Below the pieces are notes generated by a model, which was not told where the DNA came from, made no database searches, and was given only the letters and a program-made list of their open reading frames with translations. The position numbers were made by a program, and so were the translations under genes. Below are positions 54,405 to 63,158 of a stretch of 64,000 bases of DNA, piece after piece. This stretch comes from Mycolicibacterium porcinum (GTDB taxonomy: Bacteria > Actinomycetota > Actinomycetes > Mycobacteriales > Mycobacteriaceae). The first letter of the stretch is position 1, and each line of letters begins with the position of its first letter. The DNA lies in contig MVIG01000002.1 in NCBI GenBank assembly GCA_002086835.1, forward strand, positions 491,265 through 555,264, written 5' to 3'.

Positions 54405-55745
54405 ATGAGTGAATCGATAGAAGACGTGCAGCCCGCCGGGGAGACACCTGACCTGACCGACGATCAGGTCGACGGCGCCGAAGATGCTCCGGCCGAGGCC
54501 AAGCCCGCCGACAACGGGCAGGACGCACTCCAGCCCGCCGAAGTCAACACCCCTGAAGTCAAACCCGCAGAACCGGCAGCGACGGTTCTGCTGCTGGGTT
54601 CGGGGGATCTGAGCCGTGAGCTCGCTCTGGCGTTTCAACGGCTGGGCGGCGTCGTCGTCGCCGCGGACCGGTACTACGCGCCCGCGCACGGTGTGGCGGA
54701 CCGTTCGGCGGTGATCAAGATGAACGACGCCGAGGAACTCGCCGCACTGATCGAGCGGGAGAAGCCCCGTTACGTGGTGGCCGAATCCGGTGTCATCGCC
54801 GCCGACGCGTTGATCTCGGTCGCCGAGCGCGGCGACATCGAGGTTCTGCCGGCCCCGCGCAGCATCCGGCTCAGTCAGGACCGCGAGGGCCTGCGTCGGC
54901 TGGCGTCGGACGAGCTGGGCCTGCCTACGGTGCCGTTCTGGTTCGCCGGGTCGGCCGAGGAGCTGACCGCGGTGGCCGAGCATGCCGGGTTCCCGTTGCT
55001 GGTCAAGCCGGTGGTCGGGGCCCAGCGCGACGGTGAGTCGGTGCTGCTGCGTCCCGACGACATCGAGCCGGCCTGGCAGCGGGCCACCACCGCCGGCCAC
55101 ATCGCCCACAACCGGGTGCTGGCCGAGTCCGTCGTCGAGGTCGAATACGAGATCACGATGCTGACCGTGCGTACCGCCGGACCCAGCGGCCCCGGTGTGC
55201 AGTTCTGTGAGCCGATCGGACACCGTCGGGTGGGTACCGACGTGCTGGAGGCCTGGCAGCCGCAGCCGCTGTCGCCTGCTGCGCTGGACGCCGCGAAGTC
55301 GATCTCCGCACGGATCGTCAACTCGCTGGGCGGCCGCGGAGTTTTCGGGGTTGAGCTGCTGGTTCAGGGCGACGACGTGTACTTCTCGGATGTGCGGATC
55401 CGGCCCCATGACAGTGGGCTGGTGACACTGCGGTCGCAGCGGCTTTCGGAGTTCGAGATGCACGCCAGGGCGATCCTGGGCCTGGCGGTGGACACCATCA
55501 TGATTTCCCCGGCGGCTGCCGAGGTCAGCTACGGCGGCGCCGACGCCGTCGAGACGTCGGCGGACATCAGTGCGGTGCTGGCCGAGGCGCTGGCCACCTC
55601 CGAGAGCGATGTGCGGCTGTTCGGTGGCCCCGGCGAATCCGAACCGCCGCGCCGTCTCGGGGTGGCGCTGGCCACGGCTCCCGACGTGATCATCGCCCGT
55701 GACCGCGCCCGTCGGGTCGGCACCGCGCTGCGCAAGCTGTGGTAG
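54405..55745 (+). CDS. purT: PurT-like ATP-grasp protein with degenerate motifs
   Basis: The fold and many motifs match formate-dependent GAR transformylase PurT: VAADRYYAPAHGVADRS, EGLRRLASDELGLPT, HRRVGTDVLEAWQPQ and RPHDSGLVTLRSQRLSEFEMH. Several key positions differ from E. coli PurT. The ATP-loop SSSGKGQ is replaced by GAQRDGE near residue 205, GGELG by GSGDLS, and the metal-site SEVSPRPHD by SDVRIRPHD. An extra 55-residue acidic N-terminus precedes the fold. Activity as a transformylase is therefore doubtful. It heads a run with a membrane protein, a rhodanese and metZ. Confidence 0.75.
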   Translation: MSESIEDVQPAGETPDLTDDQVDGAEDAPAEAKPADNGQDALQPAEVNTPEVKPAEPAATVLLLGSGDLSRELALAFQRLGGVVVAADRYYAPAHGVADRSAVIKMNDAEELAALIEREKPRYVVAESGVIAADALISVAERGDIEVLPAPRSIRLSQDREGLRRLASDELGLPTVPFWFAGSAEELTAVAEHAGFPLLVKPVVGAQRDGESVLLRPDDIEPAWQRATTAGHIAHNRVLAESVVEVEYEITMLTVRTAGPSGPGVQFCEPIGHRRVGTDVLEAWQPQPLSPAALDAAKSISARIVNSLGGRGVFGVELLVQGDDVYFSDVRIRPHDSGLVTLRSQRLSEFEMHARAILGLAVDTIMISPAAAEVSYGGADAVETSADISAVLAEALATSESDVRLFGGPGESEPPRRLGVALATAPDVIIARDRARRVGTALRKLW

Positions 55746-55750
55746 CCGGA

Positions 55751-56206
55751 ATGGCTGAGGAAACCGGCGAAACCGAGGATCGCCCGACGATGGCGCCCTT
55801 CCTGGGCGCGTTGGCCGTCATTGTGCTCGTGGTGATCGTTGTCATCCTGCTCAACGTCTTCGGCACCGACGGACGCAGCGAGGAGCAGAAGGTGAGCTTC
55901 GCGGCGGTGGGCCAGAACGACGCGCTGCAGCGCGAGAATTTCGGTGAATTCTCCGGGTACACCTGCACAGCCCAGCGCGGAGCCGAGGCAGATTTTATTG
56001 CCCGCCAGCGTGATTCGGTGGCAAAGCAGGGCGCCAGGTATGTGGACGAGGTCAAGGACATCAAGGTCGACGGGGATCGGGCCTCCGCGACGGTGGTCTA
56101 CCACTTCGGCAACACCCCGGACGCCAAGGTGGACACCGAGACGGCCTTCGTGCGTGAGGACGGCCAATGGCGGGTCTGCTCGAGTGTGGGAGACTCACGC
56201 CCGTGA
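55751..56206 (+). CDS. Single-pass membrane protein with small outer domain
   Basis: This 151-residue protein has an acidic start, one membrane helix (LGALAVIVLVVIVVILLNVF, about residues 18-37) and an outer NTF2-like domain. The latter includes YTCTAQRGAEADF, VDEVKDIKVDGDRASATVVYHFG and DGQWRVCSS. The layout, with paired cysteines, parallels the larger Rv0361-like protein at 42570. The function is unknown. It lies five bases after the PurT-like gene and overlaps the rhodanese gene start (GTGA). Confidence 0.7.
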   Translation: MAEETGETEDRPTMAPFLGALAVIVLVVIVVILLNVFGTDGRSEEQKVSFAAVGQNDALQRENFGEFSGYTCTAQRGAEADFIARQRDSVAKQGARYVDEVKDIKVDGDRASATVVYHFGNTPDAKVDTETAFVREDGQWRVCSSVGDSRP

Positions 56207-56616
56207 GCTATGCGGGAGACATCACGCCCGAGGAAGCCTGGAAACTTCTGAGTGAGAACTCGGAGGCCGTGCTGGTGGACTGTCGGACCGACGCCGAATG
56301 GCGCTTCGTCGGTGTGCCGGACCTGTCCAGCCTTGAGCGTGACGTGGTGTACGTGGAATGGAACCGGAACGACGGCAGCCATAACGATGGGTTCGTCGAC
56401 GACCTCAAGGCGTCGGGTGTGACGCCGGGTGAGCGGCCGGTGGTCTTCCTGTGTCGCTCCGGCAACCGTTCGATCGGCGCCGCGGAAGCGGCCACCGCGG
56501 CCGGTATCGCGCCGTCGTACAACGTCCTAGACGGATTCGAGGGCAATCTCGACGAGAACCGCCACCGCGGCGGTACGGGCTGGAAAGCCGTCGGGTTGCC
56601 CTGGAAACAAAGTTGA
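56203..56616 (+). CDS. Rhodanese-like sulfurtransferase
   Basis: This single-domain 137-residue rhodanese has LVDCRTDAEWRFVGVPDL near residue 25 (CRT instead of DVR in the first motif) and the active-site loop FLCRSGNRSIGAA near residue 83, with catalytic Cys. It ends GGTGWKAVGLPW, typical of proteins next to metZ. It probably carries sulphur as persulphide for the MetZ reaction. I chose the GTG at 56203, which overlaps the preceding stop by four bases. It corresponds in position to Rv0390. Confidence 0.9.
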   Translation: MSYAGDITPEEAWKLLSENSEAVLVDCRTDAEWRFVGVPDLSSLERDVVYVEWNRNDGSHNDGFVDDLKASGVTPGERPVVFLCRSGNRSIGAAEAATAAGIAPSYNVLDGFEGNLDENRHRGGTGWKAVGLPWKQS

Positions 56617-56636
56617 GCCGCAGAGTCGAGAACAAC

Positions 56637-57845
56637 ATGACCGACATCCCATCCGTCCGGATCCCGGCTGCGCTGCCCGAGGGCGTCAGCCAGGCCACCA
56701 TCGGTGTGCGCGGCGGCCTGCTGCGCTCGGAGTTCGAGGAAACCGCCGAGGCGATGTACCTGACCTCCGGTTACGTCTACGAGTCCGCGTCCGCGGCCGA
56801 GAAGGCCTTTACCGGCGAGATCGACCGCTTCGTCTACTCCCGCTACGGCAACCCGACCATCTCGATGTTCGAGGAGAGGCTGCGCCTGATCGAGGGCGCG
56901 CCCGCGTGCTTCGCCACCGCCACCGGCATGGCGGCGGTGTTCACGGCGCTGGGTGCGTTGTTGGGTGCCGGCGACCGCCTCGTGGCCGCCCGCAGCCTGT
57001 TCGGGTCGTGCTTCGTGGTGTGTAGCGAGATCCTGCCGCGGTGGGGCGTGGAGACGGTGTTCGTCGACGGGGACGACCTCTCGCAGTGGGAGGAGGCGCT
57101 GTCGGTCCCGACCCAGGCGGTGTTCTTCGAGACGCCGTCCAACCCGATGCAGTCGCTGGTGGACATCGCCGCGGTGTCCGAGCTGGCGCACGCTGCCGGT
57201 GCGAAGGTGGTGCTGGACAACGTCTTTGCCACCCCGCTGTTGCAGCAAGGTATGCCGCTCGGCGCGGATGTGGTGGTGTACTCCGGCACCAAGCACATCG
57301 ACGGCCAGGGCCGGGTGCTGGGCGGAGCGATCCTCGGCGACCAGGAGTACATCGACGGCCCGGTGCAGAAGCTCATGCGCCACACCGGTCCCGCGATCAG
57401 TGCCTTCAATGCCTGGACGCTGTTGAAAGGCCTTGAGACGCTTGCGGTTCGGGTGGACTACTCGAATCGTTCGGCGCACTCGGTGGCCGAGTTCCTGGAA
57501 GCCAAGTCCGGGGTCAACTGGGTGAAATACCCGTTCCTGGAATCGCATCCGCAGTACGACCTGGCCAAGCGGCAGATGCGTGGGGGCGGCACCGTCGTCA
57601 CCTTCGAGCTGGATGGCGGCAAGGACCGCGCCTTCGAGGTGCTCGACAAGCTGCGGGTCATCGACATCTCCAACAACCTGGGCGACGCCAAGACCCTGAT
57701 CACCCATCCGGCCACCACCACCCATCGGGCCATGGGTCCGGAGGGGCGTGCGGCCATCGGCCTCGGCGACGGCGTGGTCCGCATCTCCGTCGGCCTGGAA
57801 GGGACCGAGGACCTGATCGCCGACCTGGATCAGGCGCTGGGTTAG
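56637..57845 (+). CDS. metZ: O-succinylhomoserine sulfhydrylase
   Basis: This 402-residue PLP enzyme of the Cys/Met-metabolism family has YSRYGNPTISMFEERLR near residue 65, ATATGMAAVFTAL near residue 88, FFETPSNPMQSLVDI near residue 160 and the PLP lysine in VVYSGTKHIDGQGRVLGG near residue 210. It makes homocysteine from O-succinylhomoserine and sulphide. The ATG at 56637 matches the usual start; a TTG overlapping the rhodanese stop is less likely. The rhodanese upstream may supply sulphur. Confidence 0.95.
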   Translation: MTDIPSVRIPAALPEGVSQATIGVRGGLLRSEFEETAEAMYLTSGYVYESASAAEKAFTGEIDRFVYSRYGNPTISMFEERLRLIEGAPACFATATGMAAVFTALGALLGAGDRLVAARSLFGSCFVVCSEILPRWGVETVFVDGDDLSQWEEALSVPTQAVFFETPSNPMQSLVDIAAVSELAHAAGAKVVLDNVFATPLLQQGMPLGADVVVYSGTKHIDGQGRVLGGAILGDQEYIDGPVQKLMRHTGPAISAFNAWTLLKGLETLAVRVDYSNRSAHSVAEFLEAKSGVNWVKYPFLESHPQYDLAKRQMRGGGTVVTFELDGGKDRAFEVLDKLRVIDISNNLGDAKTLITHPATTTHRAMGPEGRAAIGLGDGVVRISVGLEGTEDLIADLDQALG

Positions 57846-57848
57846 CGC

Positions 57849-58262
57849 GTGTCACGGGGATCCGACGCGAAAAAGGCCCGCCGCCGCAAGCGGCAGGCGG
57901 TCCGGAGCGTGAACCGGGTGTCGGCCGAATCTGTCGAGCAATTGGCGGACATCCCCGATGCCGTGGTCGCCGACCTGGCCGAGTTCGACGAGCGAATCAC
58001 CCAGCGCGGCTGGGAGTTCGACGAGGAACAGTCCAACGACGATTACGCGGTGTGGTTCTACGAGCAGTCCGGAGCCCACGTGGAGGACGGTCTGCCGGTG
58101 ACCTCACTGTGGCTGGATGCGGCCGAGGACGGCGAGATCGTGCGGGTGGTGTTCGTCGGCAGCGTCGAACGCTACGAGTTCACCCACGAGGAACTGCTCG
58201 GCGGCGCCCTCGACGTCATCGAGGGCTACCGCGCCGGTCAGCCGTTGCCGGAGTTCGGCTAG
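57849..58262 (+). CDS. Conserved mycobacterial protein of unknown function
   Basis: This 137-residue protein has a very basic start (SDAKKARRRKRQAVRSVNRV) followed by an acidic domain (DIPDAVVADLAEFDERITQRGWEFDEE, WFYEQSGAHVEDGLPVTSLWLD, VVFVGSVERYEFTHEELL). I recognise no family. The basic tail could contact nucleic acid or the ribosome. It starts with GTG three bases after metZ and is probably co-transcribed with it. Confidence 0.65.
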   Translation: MSRGSDAKKARRRKRQAVRSVNRVSAESVEQLADIPDAVVADLAEFDERITQRGWEFDEEQSNDDYAVWFYEQSGAHVEDGLPVTSLWLDAAEDGEIVRVVFVGSVERYEFTHEELLGGALDVIEGYRAGQPLPEFG

Positions 58263-58276
58263 CTCGGCCGACAAAC

Positions 58277-58307
58277 TTGACCCTCACGCTACGTGAGGCA
58301 CCAGCCT
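58277..58307 (+). promoter_or_regulatory. MerR-type promoter with 19-base spacer and palindrome
   Basis: TTGACC (58277-58282) and CAGCCT (58302-58307) are separated by 19 bases. That is the over-long spacer expected of MerR-activated promoters. The spacer contains CCTCACG-CTA-CGTGAGG, a perfect palindrome with a three-base centre. CAGCCT ends seven bases before the GTG at 58315, so the message would be leaderless. The geometry indicates autoregulation by the TipA-like protein. Confidence 0.8.
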
Positions 58308-58314
58308 GATCTAT

Positions 58315-59097
58315 GTGACGCGGGAGATGCAGGTGGACGAACTCACCGTGGGCGAAGTCGCGGAGCGCTTCGGTATCACGGTCCGGACGCTTCACCACTA
58401 CGACGCAATCGGGTTGTTGAACCCGAGTCGGCGTGCTGTCTCGGGATATCGGGTGTACACGTCGGCGGACCTGACACGCCTGTCCCAGATCATCGTTTAC
58501 CGCCGGCTCGAGCTGTCGCTCGACGAGATCGCGAGCCTGCTGGACGAGGGCGACGAGATCAGCCACCTGGTTCGTCAGCGCGAACGCGTCATGACCCGCC
58601 TCGACGAGTTGAAGGACCTCGTCGAGGCAATCGACCAGGCATTGGAGAAGGTAATGACCGATACCCCCATGACCGACGACGATATGCGCGAACTCTTCGG
58701 CGACGGCTTCGACGACTACCAGGCGGAGGCTGCGCAAAAGTGGGGCGACACCGAAGAGTGGAAGGAATCGCAGCGGCGGGCGAAGTCCTACGGCAAGGAC
58801 GACTGGGTCCAGATCAAGGGCGAAGGCGAGGCGGTGGAGAAGGCCTTGTCGGATGCTTTCCGCGCTGGGCTCGCGCCCGACTCCGAAACGGCGATGGACG
58901 CAGCCGAGCAGCACCGGCTCCACGTGAATCGCTGGTTCTACGACTGCCCGCCGGCCCTCCATCGCAAGCTCGGCGACATGTACGTGAGCGACCCGAAGTA
59001 CGTCGCCACGTACGACGAATCATTCGGGCTCCCCGGCCTCGCGGCCTACTGCCGTGACGCGATCCATGCGAACGCGGACCGAACTGTGGGCGATTAG
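58315..59097 (+). CDS. TipA-type MerR regulator
   Basis: This 260-residue protein has an N-terminal MerR winged helix (LTVGEVAERFGITVRTLHHYDAIGLL, then SGYRVYTSADLTRLSQIIVYRRL) and a coiled coil. The C-terminal TipAS domain carries the antibiotic-binding signature HRLHVNRWFYDCPPALHRKLGDMYVSDPKYVATYD. TipAS domains bind thiopeptides and other drugs, switching on the regulator. The GTG at 58315 is seven bases from its own -10. No obvious target gene is adjacent; autoactivation is likely. Confidence 0.9.
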   Translation: MTREMQVDELTVGEVAERFGITVRTLHHYDAIGLLNPSRRAVSGYRVYTSADLTRLSQIIVYRRLELSLDEIASLLDEGDEISHLVRQRERVMTRLDELKDLVEAIDQALEKVMTDTPMTDDDMRELFGDGFDDYQAEAAQKWGDTEEWKESQRRAKSYGKDDWVQIKGEGEAVEKALSDAFRAGLAPDSETAMDAAEQHRLHVNRWFYDCPPALHRKLGDMYVSDPKYVATYDESFGLPGLAAYCRDAIHANADRTVGD

Positions 59098-59957
59098 CGC
59101 GTCCCGCCGGAGTCGATGACTCCCTGGGCCGACTGGGCCCGGTCCTCATAGCTCTTGCGCTTGGCGGCGTCGAACTCCAGGAACACGCTGTCCAGGCCGA
59201 GCTTCTTGTTCATCCAGCGACGGCCCTTGGGTGGCAGCATCTGTGCGGCCTGCGCGGTGAAACGCAGCGGCGGCGGGACCGACACATGGGTCTTGGGCTT
59301 GTTGAGCGTCTTGATGATCGCCGCGGCAATGTCCTCGGGCTCGACCGGCTTGATTGCCCCACTGGACTTGGTGCCTGCGATCAGGTCGGTGTTGGTGAAC
59401 GGCGGCATGACCACGGAGACGTCGACCCCGTGCGGGGCCATCTCGTCGGCCAGCGCGGTGGTCAGTCCGACCACGGCGTACTTGGCGCCGACGTAGACCA
59501 CCTGGCCGGGCAACGGGATCAGTCCCGACAGCGAGGCGATGTTGATGACGTGGCCGCTGCGCCGCTTCACCATCTCCGGCAGTGCCAGCTGGCAGCCGGT
59601 GAGCACGCCGTAGACGTTGACCTCGATGGACGACCGGATGGACTGCTCGGACTGCTCCAGGAAGGGGCCGATGGGCATGACGCCGGCGTTGTTGATCAGG
59701 ACGTCGATGTGCCCGCCGCCGTCGGTCCGGGCCTTGTCCAGGAACGTCGCGAACGACTCGCGGTCGGTTGCGTCGAGCGGGTAGCCGGACACCGGGCCGA
59801 GCTTGGTCAGCTCGACGACCGCCGATTCCTGAAGCGCAACGTCACGGTCACCGATGACGACGCGGGCGCCGCGGGCCAGCAGGGCCTTGGCGGTGGCGTA
59901 ACCGATGCCGCGCGCGGCGCCGGTGATCGCGATGGTCTTGCCCCTGATGTTGTCCAT
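59094..59957 (-). CDS. Short-chain dehydrogenase/reductase (SDR)
   Basis: This 287-residue SDR has [22 protein letters not shown] (residues 10-31), INNAGVMP near residue 88 and the catalytic Tyr-Lys in [12 protein letters not shown] near residue 154. A C-terminal extension with [16 protein letters not shown] is typical of a mycobacterial subgroup. I chose the ATG at 59957; longer frames run into the divergent methyltransferase region. It converges on the TipA-like gene with a four-base overlap. The substrate is unknown. Confidence 0.87.
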   Translation of the reverse strand: MDNIRGKTIAITGAARGIGYATAKALLARGARVVIGDRDVALQESAVVELTKLGPVSGYPLDATDRESFATFLDKARTDGGGHIDVLINNAGVMPIGPFLEQSEQSIRSSIEVNVYGVLTGCQLALPEMVKRRSGHVINIASLSGLIPLPGQVVYVGAKYAVVGLTTALADEMAPHGVDVSVVMPPFTNTDLIAGTKSSGAIKPVEPEDIAAAIIKTLNKPKTHVSVPPPLRFTAQAAQMLPPKGRRWMNKKLGLDSVFLEFDAAKRKSYEDRAQSAQGVIDSGGTR

Positions 59958-60027
59958 GGCGGCGAACTTTACACGTGTCAAGTTTTGGGCGGAAGGGGGT
60001 GATCCCAGCGGCGTAGTCTGGGCGGGC

Positions 60028-61110
60028 GTGATGGCGAATGGCACCGATCAGCAGGCAATTACCGAAACCGCAGAAGATTTCTTCGAACGGGTCACCGCGG
60101 CGATCGACAGCGCAGGGCTGACCCTTCTGTTGAGTATCGGTCACCAGACCGGGCTGTTCGACGCGATGGCGAAGCTGCCGTCGGCGACCAGCGCGGAGAT
60201 CGCCGAGGCAGCCGGCCTCGATGAGCGCTATGTCCGGGAATGGCTGGGCGGGATGGTCGCCGGGCGGGTGGTCGACTACGACGCGCAAGCCTCCACCTAC
60301 CGGTTGCCCGCCCACCGCGCCGCTGCGTTGACGCGCGAGTCGGGCCTGGGCAATCTGGCGCGGCTGGCCCAGTACGTCCCGCTGATGTGCGAGGTCGAAC
60401 AGAAGATCCTCGGCTGCTTCCGCGAGGGCGGCGGCTTGAGCTACGGCGACTATCCGCGCTTCCACACGGTGATGGCCGAGCGCAGTGGTGAGGTGTTCGA
60501 CGCCGCCCTGATCAGTGACGTGCTGCCGTTGGTCGAGGACCTCCCGCAGCGGCTCGAGGCCGGCATCGACGTCGCAGACTTCGGTTGTGGCAGTGGGTAC
60601 GCGATCGGTCTCATGGCCCGGGCCTATCCGGCCAGCCGATTCACCGGTATCGACTTCTCCGAAGAGGCGACTGCCACCGGGGCGGCCGAGGCGGCCCGAC
60701 TCGGGCTGACCAATGCCGCGTTCCTGCCCGCCGACTTGGCGGAACTCGACGTGACCGCTGCTTACGACCTCATCACGGCATTCGATGCGATCCATGACCA
60801 GGCGCAGCCGGCTCAAGTGCTGGCGAACATCTATCGTGCGCTGCGGCCGGGCGGGGTGCTCCTGATGGCCGACATCAAGGCTTCGAGCCGGCTGGAGGAC
60901 AACATCGGGGTGGCGATGAGTACGTATCGCTATGCCGTGTCGCTGACCCATTGCATGTCGGTCTCGCTCGGTCTGGGTGGCGCCGGGCTGGGGACGATGT
61001 GGGGCAGGCAGTTGGCCGTGTCAATGCTGGCCGATGCCGGCTTCGCCGATGTGGAGGTCGCCGAGGTCGACCAGGACCCATCGAATTACTACTACCTCGC
61101 CAGGAAATGA
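60028..61110 (+). CDS. SAM-dependent class I methyltransferase
   Basis: The protein has an N-terminal winged-helix-like domain ([41 protein letters not shown]) and a Rossmann methyltransferase domain with motif [17 protein letters not shown] near residue 185. Next come [14 protein letters not shown] and [13 protein letters not shown]. This is the layout of rv-type methyltransferases for small molecules. The GTG at 60028 is eight bases after TAGTCT, suggesting a leaderless message; ATG at 60031 follows directly. The substrate is unknown. Confidence 0.83.
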   Translation: MMANGTDQQAITETAEDFFERVTAAIDSAGLTLLLSIGHQTGLFDAMAKLPSATSAEIAEAAGLDERYVREWLGGMVAGRVVDYDAQASTYRLPAHRAAALTRESGLGNLARLAQYVPLMCEVEQKILGCFREGGGLSYGDYPRFHTVMAERSGEVFDAALISDVLPLVEDLPQRLEAGIDVADFGCGSGYAIGLMARAYPASRFTGIDFSEEATATGAAEAARLGLTNAAFLPADLAELDVTAAYDLITAFDAIHDQAQPAQVLANIYRALRPGGVLLMADIKASSRLEDNIGVAMSTYRYAVSLTHCMSVSLGLGGAGLGTMWGRQLAVSMLADAGFADVEVAEVDQDPSNYYYLARK

Positions 61111-61215
61111 CCGGCGCGGCAGATTTTCGATCAGGCTGAGTCTGTGGGCATATCCCGCCCCCGGCCGTGCGTTGAATCCGCCGTGGGTATGCAAACGGTG
61201 GTTAAGTCAGCCTCC

Positions 61216-61716
61216 GTGAGTGGTATGCGGTTTGTCGCCGTCGAAGTCGATGATCCACTGGCCGCACCGTTGCTGGCCGAGCTGGCGGTGGAGTACTCGG
61301 GGCGTTACGGCGGAACCGTCGACCAGATGATGGGCTGGCTGCGGGGAAAGTCCGCCGACGAGTTCGCCCCACCGTCGGGCGGGCTGTACATCGGTGTGCT
61401 CGACGGCGTGCCGGTCACCGGCGGCGCCTTCACCCGATTCGACGACGAGACCGCCGAACTCAAGCGCATCTGGACCGACAGCCGGTTCCGGAAGCGTGGA
61501 TACGGCAGGGTGCTCCTTTCCCACCTCGAATCCGAGATCGCCGCCCGCGGGTATCGGAGGGTCTATCTCACGACGGGCCATCTGCAGCCGGAAGCCGAGG
61601 CGCTCTATGACTCCGCCGGGTACACCCGGCTGAGCGTGCCGCTGCCGCCCGAGGGCGACGGGGCGGTGTTCCCGATCGCGTTCGAGAAGGAGCTGTCGAG
61701 GGAAGGATCCGCATGA
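61216..61716 (+). CDS. GNAT-family N-acetyltransferase
   Basis: The 166-residue GNAT protein has ELKRIWTDSRFRKRGYGRVLLSHLESEIAARGY near residues 85-115, containing the acetyl-CoA pyrophosphate loop (R-x-x-G-Y-G), and LTTGHLQPEAEALYDSAGYTRL. I chose the GTG at 61216, eight bases after TTAAGT (leaderless type); ATG at 61189 is possible. Its stop overlaps the luciferase-like gene (ATGA). Acceptor substrate unknown. Confidence 0.8.
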   Translation: MSGMRFVAVEVDDPLAAPLLAELAVEYSGRYGGTVDQMMGWLRGKSADEFAPPSGGLYIGVLDGVPVTGGAFTRFDDETAELKRIWTDSRFRKRGYGRVLLSHLESEIAARGYRRVYLTTGHLQPEAEALYDSAGYTRLSVPLPPEGDGAVFPIAFEKELSREGSA

Positions 61717-62810
61717 CAGTCCCGCTCTCGATTCTCGACCTGGCACCGATCAGCGCGGGCAGCGACGCACAGACCGCGCTGCGCAACACCGTCGACCTGG
61801 CTCGGCACGCCGAACAATGGGGCTTCCAACGCTATTGGGTCGCCGAGCACCACTTCGTCTCGGTCGCCAGCTCGTCACCCGCGGTTCTGGTGGGGCAGAT
61901 CGCCGCGTCCACCGAGCGGATCAGGGTCGGTACCGCGGCCGTGCAACTCGGCCATACGACCGCTGTCGCCGTGGTGGAGAGCTTCGGCACGCTGGCCGCG
62001 TTCCACCCCGACCGGATCGATCTCGGGGTCGGCCGCTCGGGGCAGAAACGCGCCGAAGCGGTGCGGGACAAGCCCCGTGAGCCCAGGCCGCCGCGGGAAT
62101 GGCATGAGGTCGACGGCGTGGTGATCCCGGCGCCGTATGACATCAGCGCGCTGATGCGCGACCCACGGCTGCGGTCCCGCATGGCGGTGTTGCAGCAACC
62201 CGAAGCCGTCACACCGGATTTCGCCGAACAGGTCGACGACATCCTGGCCATGCTGACCGGCCGGTACCCGGTCGGCACGGCTGTCCCCGGCGCCGGGGCG
62301 GGACTGACCCCGTGGGTGTTCGGCAGCAGCAAGGGACAGAGCGCCAGGGTTGCCGCCGCCCGTGGGCTGCCATTTGTGGCGAGCTATCACATCACCCCGG
62401 CTACCGCGCTCGAGGCAATCGAGGTGTACCGCAACGGATTCACTCCGTCGGAGCACCTGTCCGAGCCCTATGTGGCGGTGTCGGCCGACGTGGTGGTGGC
62501 CGAGGATGAGGCGACTGCGCGGTACCTGGCGTCCAGCTATGGCCATTGGGTGTACTCGATCCGGGCCGGCGGCGGTGCGGCTCCCTACCCGGATCCCGCC
62601 GACTGCCAACCGCTGTCCGACGAACAACTGGAAGTGGTCCGCGACCGCACCGCAACACAATTCGTCGGGGATCCCGACCAGGTGGCCGCGCGGCTGCAGG
62701 CCCTGGCGCGGGTCAGCGGGGCGGACGAACTCGTCATCACCTCGGTGACGCACCGGCACGAGGATCGGCTGCGCTCCCACCAGCTGATCGCGCAGCGGTG
62801 GGGCCATTAG
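61713..62810 (+). CDS. Luciferase-like monooxygenase (LLM class)
   Basis: This 365-residue LLM protein begins SILDLAPISAGSDAQTALRNTVDLARHAEQWGFQRYWVAEHH, the MsnO8-type start. It has GTAAVQLGHTTAVAVVESFGTLAAFHPDRIDLGVGRS near residue 72, which fits FMN-dependent alkanal-type enzymes. An insertion of about 45 residues follows (REPRPPREWHEVDGVVIP). The ATG overlaps the GNAT stop by four bases. Flavin use is inferred from the family. Confidence 0.85.
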   Translation: MTVPLSILDLAPISAGSDAQTALRNTVDLARHAEQWGFQRYWVAEHHFVSVASSSPAVLVGQIAASTERIRVGTAAVQLGHTTAVAVVESFGTLAAFHPDRIDLGVGRSGQKRAEAVRDKPREPRPPREWHEVDGVVIPAPYDISALMRDPRLRSRMAVLQQPEAVTPDFAEQVDDILAMLTGRYPVGTAVPGAGAGLTPWVFGSSKGQSARVAAARGLPFVASYHITPATALEAIEVYRNGFTPSEHLSEPYVAVSADVVVAEDEATARYLASSYGHWVYSIRAGGGAAPYPDPADCQPLSDEQLEVVRDRTATQFVGDPDQVAARLQALARVSGADELVITSVTHRHEDRLRSHQLIAQRWGH

Positions 62811-62834
62811 CCGCTAGGCTGGCCCCCGGAGCTG

Positions 62835-63158
62835 TTGTCGCCGCTGGGGGTCTATTTGCCGAGTCTGCAGGTAATCGTGGGATCGTTGCTGCTGGCCGCG
62901 GCCGCGGTGGTGTTCGCGGCCGGGGTGGCTCTTCGGCTGTTCATCGGTCGCCGGGCGGAGTCGGCGGAATCACGGCGACGGATGCACGCGTTTCGCCGGA
63001 CCAAGTTTGCCCGGGTGCTGTTCGGCTCGGTGTACGACGACGAAGTGTTCGACCCCGACGAACTCGATCAGATGGTCCTGATGCCCACGATCGTGCTGGC
63101 CTGCGGCTTGTGCCTGACCGGGTTCTTCCTACTGGGTTACCGCATCCTGCAGCACTAA
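62835..63158 (+). CDS. Small two-helix membrane protein
   Basis: The protein is about 93-107 residues, with an N-terminal helix (VGSLLLAAAAVVFAAGVALRLFIG) and a C-terminal one (PTIVLACGLCLTGFFLLGYRIL). These flank a basic-to-acidic loop (RRMHAFRRTKFARVLFGSVYDDEVFDPDELDQ). No ATG is available; TTG at 62835 or 62856, or GTG at 62877, are candidates. TAGGCT at 62815-62820 is a likely promoter. I recognise no function. It converges on the MBL gene with a four-base overlap. Confidence 0.6.
   Translation: MSPLGVYLPSLQVIVGSLLLAAAAVVFAAGVALRLFIGRRAESAESRRRMHAFRRTKFARVLFGSVYDDEVFDPDELDQMVLMPTIVLACGLCLTGFFLLGYRILQH

Noticed and set aside
56451-56636. N-terminal extension of metZ overlapping the rhodanese gene
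   Set aside because: The extra 62 residues are Arg-rich and out of frame with rhodanese; the known MetZ start is at 56637.
59965-59980. TTTACACGTGTCAAG palindrome-like element between the SDR and methyltransferase genes
   Set aside because: The 8-base ACACGTGT core is short and too close to the SDR start to place a promoter with confidence.
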